Notes: generated from the letters alone by a model not told the origin. A stretch of 64,000 nucleotides of DNA from Glandiceps talaboti (GCF_964340395.1 NC_135569.1:12813019-12877018), one strand, 5' to 3'. Positions 11,570 to 23,783 are shown, numbered from the stretch's first letter. Made by a program: numbers and translations.

Positions 11570-11885
11570 AAGTCCTCACCAACTAACGTTTAGACTATGA
11601 CACACTTTGACAAGATATACACACCTTGGTGTGCATATGTGTAGAAGTACAATTCAAGTTTATTCACATACATCATAATATCAGGCTGTGAAAGGAATGT
11701 ACTTTTTGTCCAAGGCCCTCTCATAAAGTCCGCATCAACTAACGTTTAGACTATGACACACTTTGACAAGATATACACACCTTGATGTACATATGTGTAG
11801 AAGTACAATTCAAGTTTATTCACATACATCATAACATCAGGCTGTGAAGGGAAGGTACTTTTTGTCCAAGGCCTTCTCATAAAGA
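11570..11885. repeat. Tandem duplication, period about 156 bp
   Basis: Two copies in direct orientation share ACTAACGTTTAGACTATG, then GAAGTACAATTCAAG, then TTTTTGTCCAAGGCC, with only a few differences. On the minus strand each contains AATAAACTTGAATTG, a form typical of the 3' ends of some non-LTR retrotransposons and their SINEs. Confidence 0.85.
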
Positions 11886-13015
11886 ACTGTTAATACTAAT
11901 TAGACTTACTTCGCTGACTGCAAATTTCAACTACGTCTGTAGCTGCAATAGATGGTTACATAAGAAATACTTTCTATTCACCTTTCTTTACTCATCGACT
12001 TTTCGTCATAGTAATAAAATTACACAATTTAAAATATTTAGCACAATTCAACTCGGTTACTGCTATGTCTTTACATATTTGCAACCTTCCCGTAATTACA
12101 TTGTATTTTCTCATAAAGAATACCACATTACGGTTACGTATTTAAGTAACTGTAGATGAAAAAGTGTGAAATGCATACAGGGTGAACACAAGTGACCACT
12201 TTCTGAAAATTAGAATTAGGAGACAAGACATAGTAAAGTTCTACACTTTGAAACCAGTAAAGTAAAGTAAAGTAAAGGTTGTGGTAATCGTCAAATTGTG
12301 GAAAGTGAAATGAAGTGTTTCATTTTTGGTCTCAGCACGTTTCTTGATAATTACCACATTTTAATTACAACCATTGCAATATTTTTGAAAAAAAAAAATG
12401 CTGGTAACTTTTTAATCCATGCAATATAACATTTTCATGTATTTGGTAATTTTTCTTAGCTCGATTTCTTCTACAATAGTGGGACATATTTTGAGCTCAC
12501 AAAAGACAATGAAAGAGAACGCTATTATAAAACGGTCGTCAATGTCACGCAGATAATGATAAAACTAAGGGGTCTGCATGGTACGTGAGGGTGCCGTGAT
12601 CGATCTGCCCCTGGGATGCATCGTAATGTTATTTACTTAGTTTTGAATAAAAGCATCTCACTATGATGTAATAAGAGTGAATGTAAAGGTTTCTATTTAG
12701 CCGTCTATTATGTTGGTAACATCGACTAAACACCTAATGTGAACAATGACTTCAGTCAGTGCTAGGTAGTAGGGATATCTCGGTTTGCATTTATAAAACA
12801 ATAGATCGTGTTTTATGTCGTCATAAAACAGTCTACAGTTGGTCTAAACTAAGTTGCAGGTAAATTTGCCATGGTGTCGCTGATGACCTGCACTATTATC
12901 CGAATATGACAGAAATTATGGAGAAATAAGAGAGTACATACATATGGGGAAGAGAAAATATCTAAATATAAATAAACAGAATACAATATAATAACAGAAA
13001 TAACAGCATGGCATA
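11886..13015. other. Intergenic, no supported gene
   Basis: It contains a short (AAAGT)n run near 12257-12282. Nothing else is recognised. Confidence 0.5.
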
Positions 13016-13210
13016 ACATGACATACCATACCATAACATAACATAACATAACATAACATAACATCATACCATACCATAACAACATAGCATAACATAAAAT
13101 AACATAACATAATGTAACATAACAACTTAACATATAACATAGCATAACATACAAATTCAATACAATAACATATTAAACATATGATCACATAACATAAAAC
13201 AATGCAACAT
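13016..13210. repeat. Degenerate (ATAAC)n array
   Basis: Pentanucleotide ACATA/ATAAC units with frequent substitutions over about 190 bases. Open frames across it are repeat artefacts. Confidence 0.9.
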
Positions 13211-13561
13211 AGTATTAAATACAATATTATAAGGAATGCCATAATTAGTACATAATTATCATGGATAACACTCTCCTTGGGAAGTTGAGAAAGAATAAAG
13301 AGCACCTGAGCCGTTGTAGGTGCACGTCAGGGGTAGTAATTGTAATCATGTGATTATAAAAGGCGCTTTGAATTGAGCAAAGTGTAGAAAAGCGTTGCTC
13401 GAAAACACGAAATATACTAGGCCTAATAAAAAAGTGTGTGGTTTCGATTACGCTCAATTTTACAATAGGTGGGTAGGTAGATGTTTTTTATTTTATTTTA
13501 TCATATATATATTTTTTTATGTCTGAGTGTCTAGTTCAGCTTTTAATTGTATTCCAAATTA

Positions 13562-13656
<95 letters not shown>
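13562..13656. repeat. (TC)n microsatellite
   Basis: A nearly pure CT dinucleotide run with one CTCC interruption. Confidence 0.97.
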
Positions 13657-13659
<3 letters not shown>

Positions 13660-16095
13660 TATTTCTTCCTATCAGATGCACAACCATTACAGATTTGAAG
13701 ACAAGTTTTATATTGCCTTTTTAAGTTTATAGCAGTTTCCACATCCACTATTTCTCGTACATGAATTTTACGATTTTTTGAGATTTTACTACTTTTTTTC
13801 TCTCGAAAACGTAAAAACTAGGTAGGGTCGGGTTACCGGAACCGTAACATAATTTTTTAAAGGCCTAATAGGGTACAAAAGCTGCACAGCTCATGACTGA
13901 CATAGGTAATAATCAAATTGAAAGTTGTTGTGTAGGTGCGAAATTAAAAAAAGGTAGGATATCCGAAAAAACAACACTTTTGGGACCAGGAGGTGGTCAG
14001 AGACCGACCTGGGTATTGTGTGGATGTTCACCACATAGTTTTAATATTCATGAGAGCATTGTAATTGTCCATGTACCAATCTCCGAGTGTTACCGTGTGA
14101 CGTAAGCAGAGCTAAGAAATCGAAGAGACCGTCTGCTGTTATGTAACGAGATCATCTTGTCTTTGTGTGACCTTATAAAACAAGAACAAACCTGAGGTCA
14201 ATGAACTCCATTCATCTTCCGAAATATCGGTGAAACGCCAACGCCGATTAGCAAGGGCAGGCCTAGTTATTTCCATGTTTTCTATGATCCTGTGTTTCTT
14301 GAAGCTTTATCAAATAAAAAAGTAAATAAAACGCCCTCTACGGCCGGATTAGAGAAAATAAAACTTCATCTGACAGTGATAGTAAGATGGCGGCACCACA
14401 AGTTTGTATATTTCTGTCAGTGATCGTCTATTATATTGCAGTAATTCTAGAAATCAAACCTGTCATTGTTTTTTCTTCTAATTTTAATTGCAATTTATTT
14501 AAAGGCATGTAGACTGCCACGGTTAAAGGTATGGTATTAAAGGGAGGGGGGGGGGGTTGAAATCATCACCAACATGTACACATGTATGCACAATTATATC
14601 AATATCGGCCTACTCGTCATTTTGTATGTACCCTGTACTGCTAATGTTAGTTTTTATATTTTTGCATTTTAAAAAATATTATTACTATTTTATTAATATT
14701 AACTTTTAAAACATTCATAATTATTACTCTTATTAATTTTTAACTTTTTAAATTTCTTTTTAAATTTTGATTTTAATTTCTTAAGTATACTTTGAATTTC
14801 TTTAATTTGTACTTGTTTTGTGCTTTACAAAATTTAGTAATTCCTCTGGGAATCATTATGTGTTCGAATGAATTATTAAAGTGTGTTATGATGAGAAACA
14901 AATATACATAAAAACCAGGTGACCCATTCTGAGATTTCGATTGTAATCCACATGCCACGCCATGCTTTCCCTCCTCAAGACAAAATGTAGGTGAAAGGTA
15001 CACGACCAACACAAGCAATTTCACCACCCACTGTTGTATGTTGTAACGTTGGAAACCAGTACACATCAAAAACCGCATGAGTGATAGTATACAACTATAA
15101 GACTTAGTGTAACAGACGAGAAATAAAACAACAACACGCATTACTTTTAGCTGCTCGTTTCAGACTACTAAACGAACATGTTGATTAAAGTGAAACTTAA
15201 AATCAATGTATATTTTGCCACTTTGGGATCACAGAACTGTTGTACTAAATTCTCATGTAAAATCACACCTAAGGTGCACAGAGCTATTGACAGAAATCTC
15301 ACAGTAATGTTTTCTACATGTTTGAAAATTGTCGTAACTTTGTCACCCAGGCAAAATGGTATGTTGAAATAGAAAGCCAATATCTAGAATATTTTGAAAC
15401 GTCTACCATCACTACTACATATTGACATTCCCGCCCAAAGGGGGCTGCGGAAGTTGAGGCGTAACACCGTTACTAAGCTCTTCCTAAAGACAACAAACTT
15501 CTAGCGACATTTACTACATTCTTGAGTGGTTTAGACGAGTGATTGCACCCCATAGACAGGGAATTACAAACGACACCTAACGAGACTCTCATCCTAGAAA
15601 GTTTTTCCTCTAGTTTACAGTTCTGTCATATCTCTCAAACGAACGTAACGTATCAAATAAGGACCCAAATTAGTTGTGGGGACTTTCTAACGGGGGAAGA
15701 ACTCTATACTCGTTTGTGTGAAGCCTCAAGATCGCTTATTAGTCGGGTTTACGTAACTTTTAATTGTGACAAGAACATGGCATTCATCATGGCATGTGAC
15801 GGAAAATGGTTTAGCGTACCCAGGCTTAATTTGAGATTTGTTTACAACAAATAAACACTTCAACACCAAATAAACATAATTTAACATTCGCAAACAGTTT
15901 GCAATTCTATCTACCATTGTACCAACGTTTAAAATAAATTCTTCGGATCCTATGTACAAATGGGGCTTATGTTGTTAGTCATCACTGTGTTTCACCATGA
16001 TCCATCGCATAATGCAACGGAATGACTATTTGTACGATGAATGGAGGGGGATCCACATAATTCATTTCAATTAAGACATTGGAAAAAATTGTACA
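13657..16095. other. Intergenic, no supported gene
   Basis: Two modest open frames (minus 14773-15141, plus 15543-15854) match no family I know, have no ATG-plus-signal or splice context that convinces me, and are left unannotated. Confidence 0.45.
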
Positions 16096-16133
16096 ATGTA
16101 TGTATGTATGTATGTATGTATGTATGTATGTAT
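16096..16133. repeat. Short (TATG)n microsatellite
   Basis: About nine tetranucleotide copies. Confidence 0.9.
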
Positions 16134-16306
16134 TGCACGAGGAGGGGAGTGGGGTGTGGGTGGGGATGGGGTACTGAACGATTTTTAAAATATCGGCATC
16201 ATGTAATACCTCACTGGTCGATCTATAATTTAATATTTGCTAGGATACCGATATATAAAATTTATACATTTAAATTCAGTACACAATTCATTCAATGTTT
16301 GCATAT

Positions 16307-16312
16307 TTTATT
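16307..16312 (-). other. Possible polyadenylation signal (AATAAA)
   Basis: TTTATT on the plus strand, about 270 bases past the end of the Pro/Gln tail of the YHYH gene. Confidence 0.35.
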
Positions 16313-16582
16313 CAAAGTCTCAAAAGAAAAGAATACACACAGAAAAAAATCTACAAAGATAATATACATGCTGCAAGTGAACTTTTCATTCAATGAATGA
16401 GTCATACGTTATTTAAGATGGAACACTTACATAAGGAACTAAAAAGTTGAAATTAGAAACAAAAGTCTGCCAAAGGAATTTTCCGGTAAGGTTTACAAAA
16501 CACTCAATAGGCTGCCATTTATCATTTCTCATGTGGTTGTTTTTGGACACCATTCTTTTTACAAAAATATAAGGATGTACAT

Positions 16583-16993
16583 CTATTGTCTTCCAAAATG
16601 AAAGATGTTGTAGAGTATTCTTGCTCTCTCTCTGCGACTCTTTTCTTTCCTTTCCTGGCCACCCATCCTAGGACTACCTCTTGGTCGCCCTCCTTGTGGA
16701 CTTCCCTGTTGACCTTGTGGTGGTTGGTCTGCTGGCTGTTGACCTTGTGGTGGTTGGTCTGCTGGCTGTTGACCTTGTGGGGGTTGGTCTGCTGGCTGTT
16801 GACCTTGTGGGGGTTGGTCTACTGGCTCTTGACCTTGTTGGGGTTGGTCTGCTGGCTCATCAGTTGTTGGAACTGGTGGGGGTTTTGTTGGCACTGATGG
16901 CGTTGTAGGATTGACGTGTATGGCATCCCACTCTTCGGCTTGTTCCAAACCACTGTCGCCACAGAAGCTGAGATCATCGTATCGATCAGTACC
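16583..16993 (-). CDS. C-terminal part of the YHYH protein, in a shifted frame
   Basis: This 136-codon stretch continues the 16994-17705 gene after a one-base frame change. It opens with GTDRYDDLSFCGD, which aligns with GTDKDSDTSFCDT in the 1151-aa paralogue, including the eighth conserved Cys. It then gives a Thr/Pro linker, tandem PPQGQQPADQ-type decapeptides (about residues 55-95) and a basic Arg/Lys/Gly tail (GRPRGSPRMGG, RRERAR), the same body plan as the other cluster genes. The frame stays open with a regular repeat, so it has been translated until recently at least. The upstream frame ends in NRY-stop. Relative to the paralogue about five bases are missing at the junction. An assembly error, an allele, or unseen splicing could reconcile the frames. 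Confidence 0.65.
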   Translation of the reverse strand, partial: GTDRYDDLSFCGDSGLEQAEEWDAIHVNPTTPSVPTKPPPVPTTDEPADQPQQGQEPVDQPPQGQQPADQPPQGQQPADQPPQGQQPADQPPQGQQGSPQGGRPRGSPRMGGQERKEKSRRERARILYNIFHFGRQ

Positions 16994-17705
16994 TGTTGCA
17001 TGAATACAGACAGGATCCCCTTGATGGTGTCAGTGTCTCACCTCTTAAACAACCAACGAAGTGAGGGTAGTCAGGTGTTACGTGGTACTGGTACTGGGGT
17101 CCTTGTCCACGGTCAACCCAACGACCATTGCACACATCGAGGTCAGCTGGTGTTAGTATGAAGCCATCTTCATCTGTTGGTCCATATATGGGATACCCAT
17201 CCAGAGCAACACCAATCAACTCAAACTTGTCATTTGTGCGTCCAAGTATGCAATTCGGCATTTGGTGATAATGGTACAAGCCACCTGGCGCAGGGTGGCC
17301 ATCACACTCATCAAATACTTCAACTTCGGTCGCATCTTCCCCATTGGCATTATAAAGGTTGAAAATAGGGATGCCATTCACTGCTACACCGATAGATCCC
17401 ATTGACAAGCACTGAGGTGTGGACAGCATGGCAGGAGTTATAGGAATACGGTAAGTGCCAACTTGCTCAACGATGGAATTTGGATTGAAGCTAGAATCAG
17501 GAAAGGTACCAGTAATATGATCTGGAATTGAATTACTGGTGATGACATGGACTCCTGTGCTGGTATCGGTAGACACAGAGAGTGTGCCGACTAATCCAGT
17601 GTTACTTTCAACTCTTCCTGTTGTTTGGAATTTGGAAAGTTGGTCGTCAGTCAGGCCGTGGGACAAAGTCACCAGAACTACACACACAAGTGTACGCAGC
17701 AACAT
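16994..17705 (-). CDS. Secreted YHYH-domain protein (smaller paralogue)
   Basis: The first 239 codons encode a signal peptide (1-17) and a mature start LTDDQLSKFQTTG, nearly the same as the 1151-aa neighbour. A full YHYH domain follows, with GGLYHYH (YHYH at 144-147) and a second YQYHVTPDYPHFVGC block. Cysteines at 99, 134, 152, 192, 219, 232 and 236 match the paralogue. The YHYH domain is a named family of unknown biochemical role found in bacteria and many marine invertebrates. Read straight through, the frame stops at 16986-16988 after SCNRY, losing the eighth Cys. The true product probably continues in the shifted frame at 16583-16993, giving about 370 residues. The start is supported by the signal peptide and an acceptor eight bases upstream. 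Confidence 0.85.
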
Positions 17706-17715
17706 CTTGTAATCT
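17706..17715 (-). other. Splice acceptor just upstream of the ATG
   Basis: The minus strand reads CTTTCTTTCAG then ATTACAAG then ATG. The polypyrimidine tract is strong. Confidence 0.65.
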
Positions 17716-18925
17716 GAAAGAAAGAGACAACAAAAGATTTAATGATTAAACAAATGAAAGAACTTATTGGGAGCCGATTGAAAATAGAGTAAGAGAACCA
17801 TCAAAAACGAAAATACTTAGAACATATATGTAAATGTCAAGGTACATTAGAGAGCTAATGTTCGCAGAAAAGGGATCCAAATTACAATAGCATTGTTACT
17901 GTGATGTAATAGACCCTCAACCAAAGTATTATCGTCTGCACAACAAAGAAATATATCGTTCATGTTAAACATATAAAAACCTAGACTTTACAATAGAAGA
18001 GGCCAATTAGTGATATTACATAACTCGTTTGGAATTCATTCCACAGGGAGAAAGTGTATCACAGAAATTCAGTCAACTAGAGTAATTGGAATGTATATTC
18101 GACATCAGCCCTGATTATTCCATATGAATTAATCACCCAACCGATCCTATGTGGAGATTTTTGCTATGCCAAATACTTAATGTTTGGTTGTTTTCTGATT
18201 TCCAACAACACAGACAAGAAAGAAATTACTTCCTTGTGTGTGATTACAGCAACGATTTTGTGGAGCTGACCGGAGTACCCATAGACATACCTGTGGAGTA
18301 CCATTGCAATGCATTGCAAGTAGGTGACACGTTAGCCTCCATGACATAAGGTTCACGGGGTCCATTTTTTCCTATTCTCAAACATGTAGTTCGACCTCGA
18401 AAATGTGTTTGTTCTTTATTGGCCTAATTAAGGGTGGGATTCAAAAGAGTGTATACAGAGGGACACTATAAAAGTATTTCATAAGTCAACCTGGCGACTC
18501 ATTGGATGTTATAACTTTGGGCGTTAGGGGAAATAGTATAAGACTCGTAATCTTGCAATTAAGTAGCCGAGTTTTCTGCATGTGCCATGGTGAAAATGAT
18601 CGTGTACCACTGGAAATGGTTCTTAGTATTGTGTATCATTACAGTTAAAAGTGTTTTATCAATTCACAATATAAGCTTACAGCATGAACGAACAATATTG
18701 ATACACATTTTTAATTCTAACTAACTGACCGATCGACCGATCTCTTTATTTTAATTGTTTAGATGTGACGATCAGAAATATGAAGGTCATCTTAATCAGA
18801 CTGTTGGCGTTTGTTAAGAAGTCACGGTTACCCATCGCAATTGACATAGACAAAATCGACAAGGAGATAGACAAACACATGACTAATAAGCTACATGTAG
18901 CAACTTGAAACTACAAGGGACTGGC
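17716..18925. other. Intergenic, no supported gene
   Basis: A 66-codon plus-strand frame at 18149-18349 matches nothing I recognise. The leader exon of the YHYH gene may lie here but cannot be identified. Confidence 0.45.
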
Positions 18926-19158
18926 TTAAATTCAATCTGATTAAAATTTGATGCAATAAAAGCGACTAGATGTCTTTATTTATCTGTATTTCCATCGTGT
19001 TGTTTCGAACGAGAATTTCTATTACACAGGGTCAGATGTGGGAAGTTGGCGATCACCCGGAACAAAACAAACGACACATCACGATGGAAATAGTGGTAAA
19101 TAAAGACATCTAGCTGTTTTCACCATATCAGATTTTAATCAGACTGGGTTAAACTGTA
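18926..19158. mobile_element. Palindromic MITE with about 90-base arms
   Basis: Inverted arms share TCTGATTAAAATTTGAT-like and CTAGATGTCTTTATTTA blocks, followed by TATTTCCATCGTG. They differ at a minority of positions and surround a central spacer of roughly 70 bases. TTAA-like tetramers lie near both ends. There is no coding capacity. Confidence 0.65.
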
Positions 19159-21403
19159 CTTTTTGTCTACCACAGTTTGATATGAAAACTATTGGTGTTC
19201 ATTCTCATGTATATGCTTGATGTGAGTATGGAATAGTGAACGGATTTAGCTTAAACTCATATTCATTACTAAGCAAAATTAGATAGAGAAGACTAAAAAG
19301 AAGAACTTTCAATTTTGAAGGATAGCGTTTACTAGATTATGAATAAAGCAAAAAAGACAAACGTTTTAGACTGGCTAGACAAATTATGTAATACAAACGT
19401 CACTGTTGACTGAGTACGTACACAACTTGTCAGTACGAACGAACACGGTTGTGGCAATGGTTTACTTCTATTTTGGCCATCATGTTACCTATCTTTAAAG
19501 TTTGCCCTGTCGAGATTTAAGATAACAAATATTTCGAATGTAGATACCGCATTATTTATACACATATTGAAAAGAGTATATGGTTCGAAACGTCTGTAGC
19601 TATTGTTAATCCAGGGACCGTTTTCACAATATTCTTTTGTAATATTCCGCCCTCTTTGTATGTTATCTTACAATGGTCTAGGAATGAAAACCAAAAACTG
19701 GGTGAATTCACCTGTTAACCACCTAAATTATCCATAAGATTACAATAAGGAGAACTGTCAATGATTCCACGAGACAAATCTAGAATTTTTGGCATTTTCA
19801 TTTCAAAACTTTTACTCACGGTCAAGAAATAAACGTGTTTTTTTTGTTGCGTTGACAACTGGATTCAAATATCGTATGAACAACACTCCATACATGCCTG
19901 AATTAGAATTTTTCAGCATGCATACATCATATTACAGCAAATTACTTTATTGATGTTATTAATTATAGTAAACTTAATATGTGAATTCGAATCACAGTCA
20001 TTGAAATATCTCCCTATGCTAAGGGGACGAAACTCTTTTGTAATTCAAACCCATTTGTACTCTCTTAAGCCAGTCTTGAACATAGATGTGTTTGTTTATT
20101 AAAGAAAATATTAACTTAGACTGAACTTTTGCACAGATGAGCTTTCATATCATACTGAAGAAAATATTGATTGGAGCAAAGTTAAACCAATATTTGTTGA
20201 TTTGAATATGGTGCTGTGCATGCTACTACTAGTAATACAGAAGTAGAACACTTACCAGCAGCAGACTCCAGTATACAGTGTGTTTGTGTCAAGCAACTGC
20301 GATTGTAATGAGTTAGTACGCCTTTTAAATCCGTACATACGTGTATTGTAAATTGAAGAGCCAAAGTGAGAGGATCTTGTAGACTTTCTTAATCATTTTT
20401 ATTGTCCTTTCAAAGAATCCTTGTTACACAGGTACAGATGTTTTGTTCGATTTATGTCATACAAGCATTCATCAAACTCAGTTCGATATTCCTTCTTGCT
20501 GTTTCACCCCCAACCACCGTTACTGTACAAAAATAACTTTTTAATAGCTGACGACTGTCACCATTTCTCAATAAAGGCAATTCTAGTAGGGGTTTTGGTT
20601 TGGAGTGGATGGGGCGGGGGATGTCGGGCCATTCCTAAAACAGCCAAAATACTATCGGTAGGCCTTGAGTTTACACAAAGATTACAAAACATTCACTTTG
20701 CATAACTCCTCACGGGATATACATGTTGCCAGAGTAATACAGTAAACCTCAGTATTTGTTATGTGCCCGAATTCACACTTCACATGGTAAATTTGCTACA
20801 CACAGAGTGAACGAAGACCACAATTTTTTTTATGCATGCATATCTGTTACTGGGAGTGTATGTTTTTATCTAAAAACAATCATATGTTAGTATCTTTCTT
20901 TTTGAATAGACAACTACATTAAATGGAATCAGAATATACATGGGAACCAGGGAGCACAAACCATAGAGTTCCCTTCAATTGCCAATGCATGAAGCAAATA
21001 TGTATATATTAGATAAAAGCTAGTTATCCAAGAAAGTGTGTAATAGACCCTAAGTCCTGAAAACAAAAGTAGTCTTTGGTCTTTGTTCACCTTAATTCCA
21101 GTGAACAGAGAAATGTTTTAACACAATGAAAGAGTCTATACATTTGTTATTCATCAATAAAATTGTATGTTGACTATTACGATGTAACTGTCTCTCATAA
21201 CTGAGCCATTACAATGACGCTGTCTTTCTATCTCAATACACCGTCGTGTTGTCACACCCAAGTCTTGTCTTTATTTAATTCTGCCGCTATTCTCCGCTAA
21301 AGTGTACGTGCGTGAAAATTCATCTTTTCCTCGATCACAGAATCTCTTTATGATTAGATCCATTCCTTAACCGGTTAACCCACAGGGCGAGAGATTATTT
21401 AGT
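19159..21403. other. Intergenic, no supported gene
   Basis: No recognised coding, RNA or repeat feature beyond general AT-richness. Confidence 0.45.
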
Positions 21404-21500
21404 TACAAACAAACAAACAAACAAACAACCAACCAACCACACAAACAAACAAAAAAACAAATAAATAAATTAATAAACAATATAAACAAACAAACAATAG
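21404..21500. repeat. (CAAA)n-type simple repeat
   Basis: Runs of ACAA, CCAA and AATA tetranucleotides. Confidence 0.9.
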
Positions 21501-21715
21501 ACAGACAACAAATAGATAATTACCGACAAACATCAACAACAGAGTAATTACAAATCATTATCAACTACAAGAATTACAATATGTTTTCCTATGTGCAAAA
21601 TGGCCACAACAGTACATACCCCTACAACATACCCCACAATTGTGACCATTCATAGGTAAACATTTAGTAATTTTTGTTGAATATAATGATTTCTAATTAC
21701 TCTGTTCTTGATGCT

Positions 21716-21965
21716 TGTGTCTGTCTGTCTGTCTGTCTGTCTATCTTTTCGTTTATTTATTTTTTTAAATTTATTTACTTACTCATTTATCTGTATGTAT
21801 GTATGTATGTATGTATGTATGTATGTATGTATGTATGTGTGTGTGTGTGTTGTTGTTGCTGTTGTATGTATGTGTATGTATGTATGTTTGTTTGTTTGTT
21901 TGTTTGTTTGTTTGTGTATTTATGTGTTTGTGTGTGTGTGTGTGTGTGTTTGTTTGTTTGTTTTC
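21716..21965. repeat. Compound (TGTC)/(TATG)/(TG)/(TTTG) microsatellite
   Basis: Several tetranucleotide families follow one another on the same strand, separated by a TTTA-rich stretch. Confidence 0.95.
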
Positions 21966-22756
21966 TTGTTTTCATAAACATTACTGACTAGGCCTGATTC
22001 CCCTGTGGTTAACCACCACACTATATAATAATTCATTTCTTTCATTAAAGTGGTTATAGCTATATGGATGGGAAATAGGGTTTTATTTTGGTATATAAAT
22101 ACATTTTATAAGTCCTATTTGTGTATACATCTGTCACTTAACCTTATATTGAAACTCACAGGGTCTGACAAGAGTGTTTTTTTAATTTATTTTTTCTTTG
22201 CAAGTTCATGAGTGTTATCATATCAGTGGAGCCATGGTAAGGATTCGGTAAGATTATTTGTTTACGGCCGACCCTTTCTATGGCAAGAAAACTGTTATTC
22301 ACATCTAAATGTTAATCCTAATCCGAGCGTGGCATTTAATAGGGGAAAGCCATTGCTACACCAGAAAATAAACCCATTACACTCACTTGAGTAAAGCGTT
22401 TTCAGTGTGTACCACAATCATTTATAGTATCCATATCAAGTGTAAAAGTATACAGTTTCATTTGCTAATTGTGACCACTTTAGAAAAGCAACATACTTTT
22501 ACACTTGATATGAATGCTATAAACAAGTGTAACACATGCAGAAAGTGCTTTACTTCATTGTTACTCATTGTAAAAGCATTTTCATTAACTCTGGGTTCAT
22601 GTCGTGGATTTATATCACCTACACTAAAGAGAAACGTTGGAATGTCCTTTGTAAGTAAACTATTGGTAGTGTCATTAGAAACGAAAAACATAGATGTCAA
22701 GGGAATCGAACAGGAATGACGAATATGTCGAACTCTTTATATAGGCAATTAATAAA
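21966..22756. other. Intergenic, no supported gene
   Basis: Around 22430-22510 the words ATCATATCAAGTGTAAAAG-like and its complement CTTTTACACTTGATATGAAT occur 60 bases apart, a small inverted repeat. No gene is seen. Confidence 0.45.
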
Positions 22757-22800
22757 ACACTTGAAAGTGATCTAAGAAGAGCAAATTTATAAAACCTGTA
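22757..22800. repeat. Left flank A of a local tandem duplication
   Basis: ACACTTGAAAGTGATC...AAATTTATAAAACCTG here matches ACACATGAAAGTAATC...AAATTTATAAGCCCTG at about 23410-23453. The matching right flank, AGGGCGT...CTTGGATGTACGTTGATT, also occurs twice (about 23350-23376 and 23531-23562). Confidence 0.75.
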
Positions 22801-23257
22801 CGGTGGACGAGAAGGACATTTCCGCGCTCTCAATGATTGGGCGTTCAAAGCAATTTCCGCGCTCTTAATGACAGAGTTCAAAGCAATTTCCGCGCTCTCA
22901 ATGACTGAGCGTTCAAAGCAATTTCCGCGCTCTCAATGACTGGGCGTTCAAAGCAATTTCAGCGCTCTCAATGACTGAATTGAGAGCGCGGAAATTGCTT
23001 TGAACGCCCAGTCATTGAGAGCGCGGAAATTGCTTTGAACGCCCAGTCATTGAGAGCGCGGAAATTGCTTTGAACGCCCAGTCATTGAGAGCGCGGAAAT
23101 TGCTTTGAACGCTCAGTCATTGAGAGCGCTGAAATTGCTTTGAACGCCCAGTCATTGAGAGCGCGGAAATTGCTTTGAACGCTCAGTCATTGAGAGCGCG
23201 GAAATTGCTTTGAACGCCCAATCATTGAGAGCGCGGAAATGTCCTTCTCGTCCACCG
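22801..23257. mobile_element. Foldback element made of 35-bp repeats
   Basis: A 457-bp near-perfect palindrome. The outer termini are CGGTGGACGAGAAGGAC and its complement. The left arm holds five and the right arm eight tandem copies of a 35-base unit (core TTTCCGCGCTCTCAATGACT then GGGCGTTCAAAGCAA), with orientation switching at about 22978. TAAAACCTG plus two bases flanks both sides as a direct repeat (22790-22800, 23258-23268, one difference). The partner copy of the local duplication has no such insert at the matching place. This is the anatomy of foldback transposons, which are often linked to Mutator-like transposases. There is no coding capacity. Confidence 0.9.
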
Positions 23258-23273
23258 TAAAACCTGCATGTAA

Positions 23274-23275
<2 letters not shown>

Positions 23276-23350
<75 letters not shown>
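23276..23350. repeat. (GT)n microsatellite
   Basis: A nearly pure GT run. Confidence 0.97.
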
Positions 23351-23353
<3 letters not shown>

Positions 23354-23457
23354 GCGTGCTTGGATGTACGTTGATTTCTATATAAGTTTTCTAAATCTTA
23401 AATCTAAAAACACATGAAAGTAATCGACGAAGAGAAAATTTATAAGCCCTGCAAGTA

Positions 23458-23519
23458 AGGGAGCCTTCAGTAATTATAAGGGGAGACCATTCCCCGATTG
23501 TAGTTATTGAAGGCTCCCC
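23458..23519. repeat. Short palindrome in the partner duplication copy
   Basis: GGGAGCCTTCAGTAATTATA is opposed by the complement-like TAGTTATTGAAGGCTCCC, with GGGGA/TCCCC at the loop. It lies at nearly the same relative place as the foldback element in the other copy. Confidence 0.65.
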
Positions 23520-23783
23520 AATATTGCGTGTTAGGGCGTCGTACTTGGATGTACGTTGATTCCAGTTTTAAGAATCTTAATTTTCGAAGGTAATGCAGTC
23601 AATTTCTGAGTCGGCAGTCATCGACGAAACTGTGTGTCACGTCTCTGTATTTTTATATAGTTTGACGCTACAGTTTGGGTAGATATGAGAAAACAATGAA
23701 TATTGTAACACATTGAAGTGATTGAAGTCTGGCAAACATACCCATTCACTACAATTTATTATCCATTGGTACTATTCACAATC

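Noticed and set aside
14773-15141. 122-codon minus-strand open frame with hydrophobic start
   Set aside because: The sequence looks like translated AT-rich spacer. No family match and no flanking gene signals.
15543-15854. 103-codon plus-strand open frame
   Set aside because: No ATG at its start, no recognised family, no splice or polyadenylation context, and no second copy in the window.
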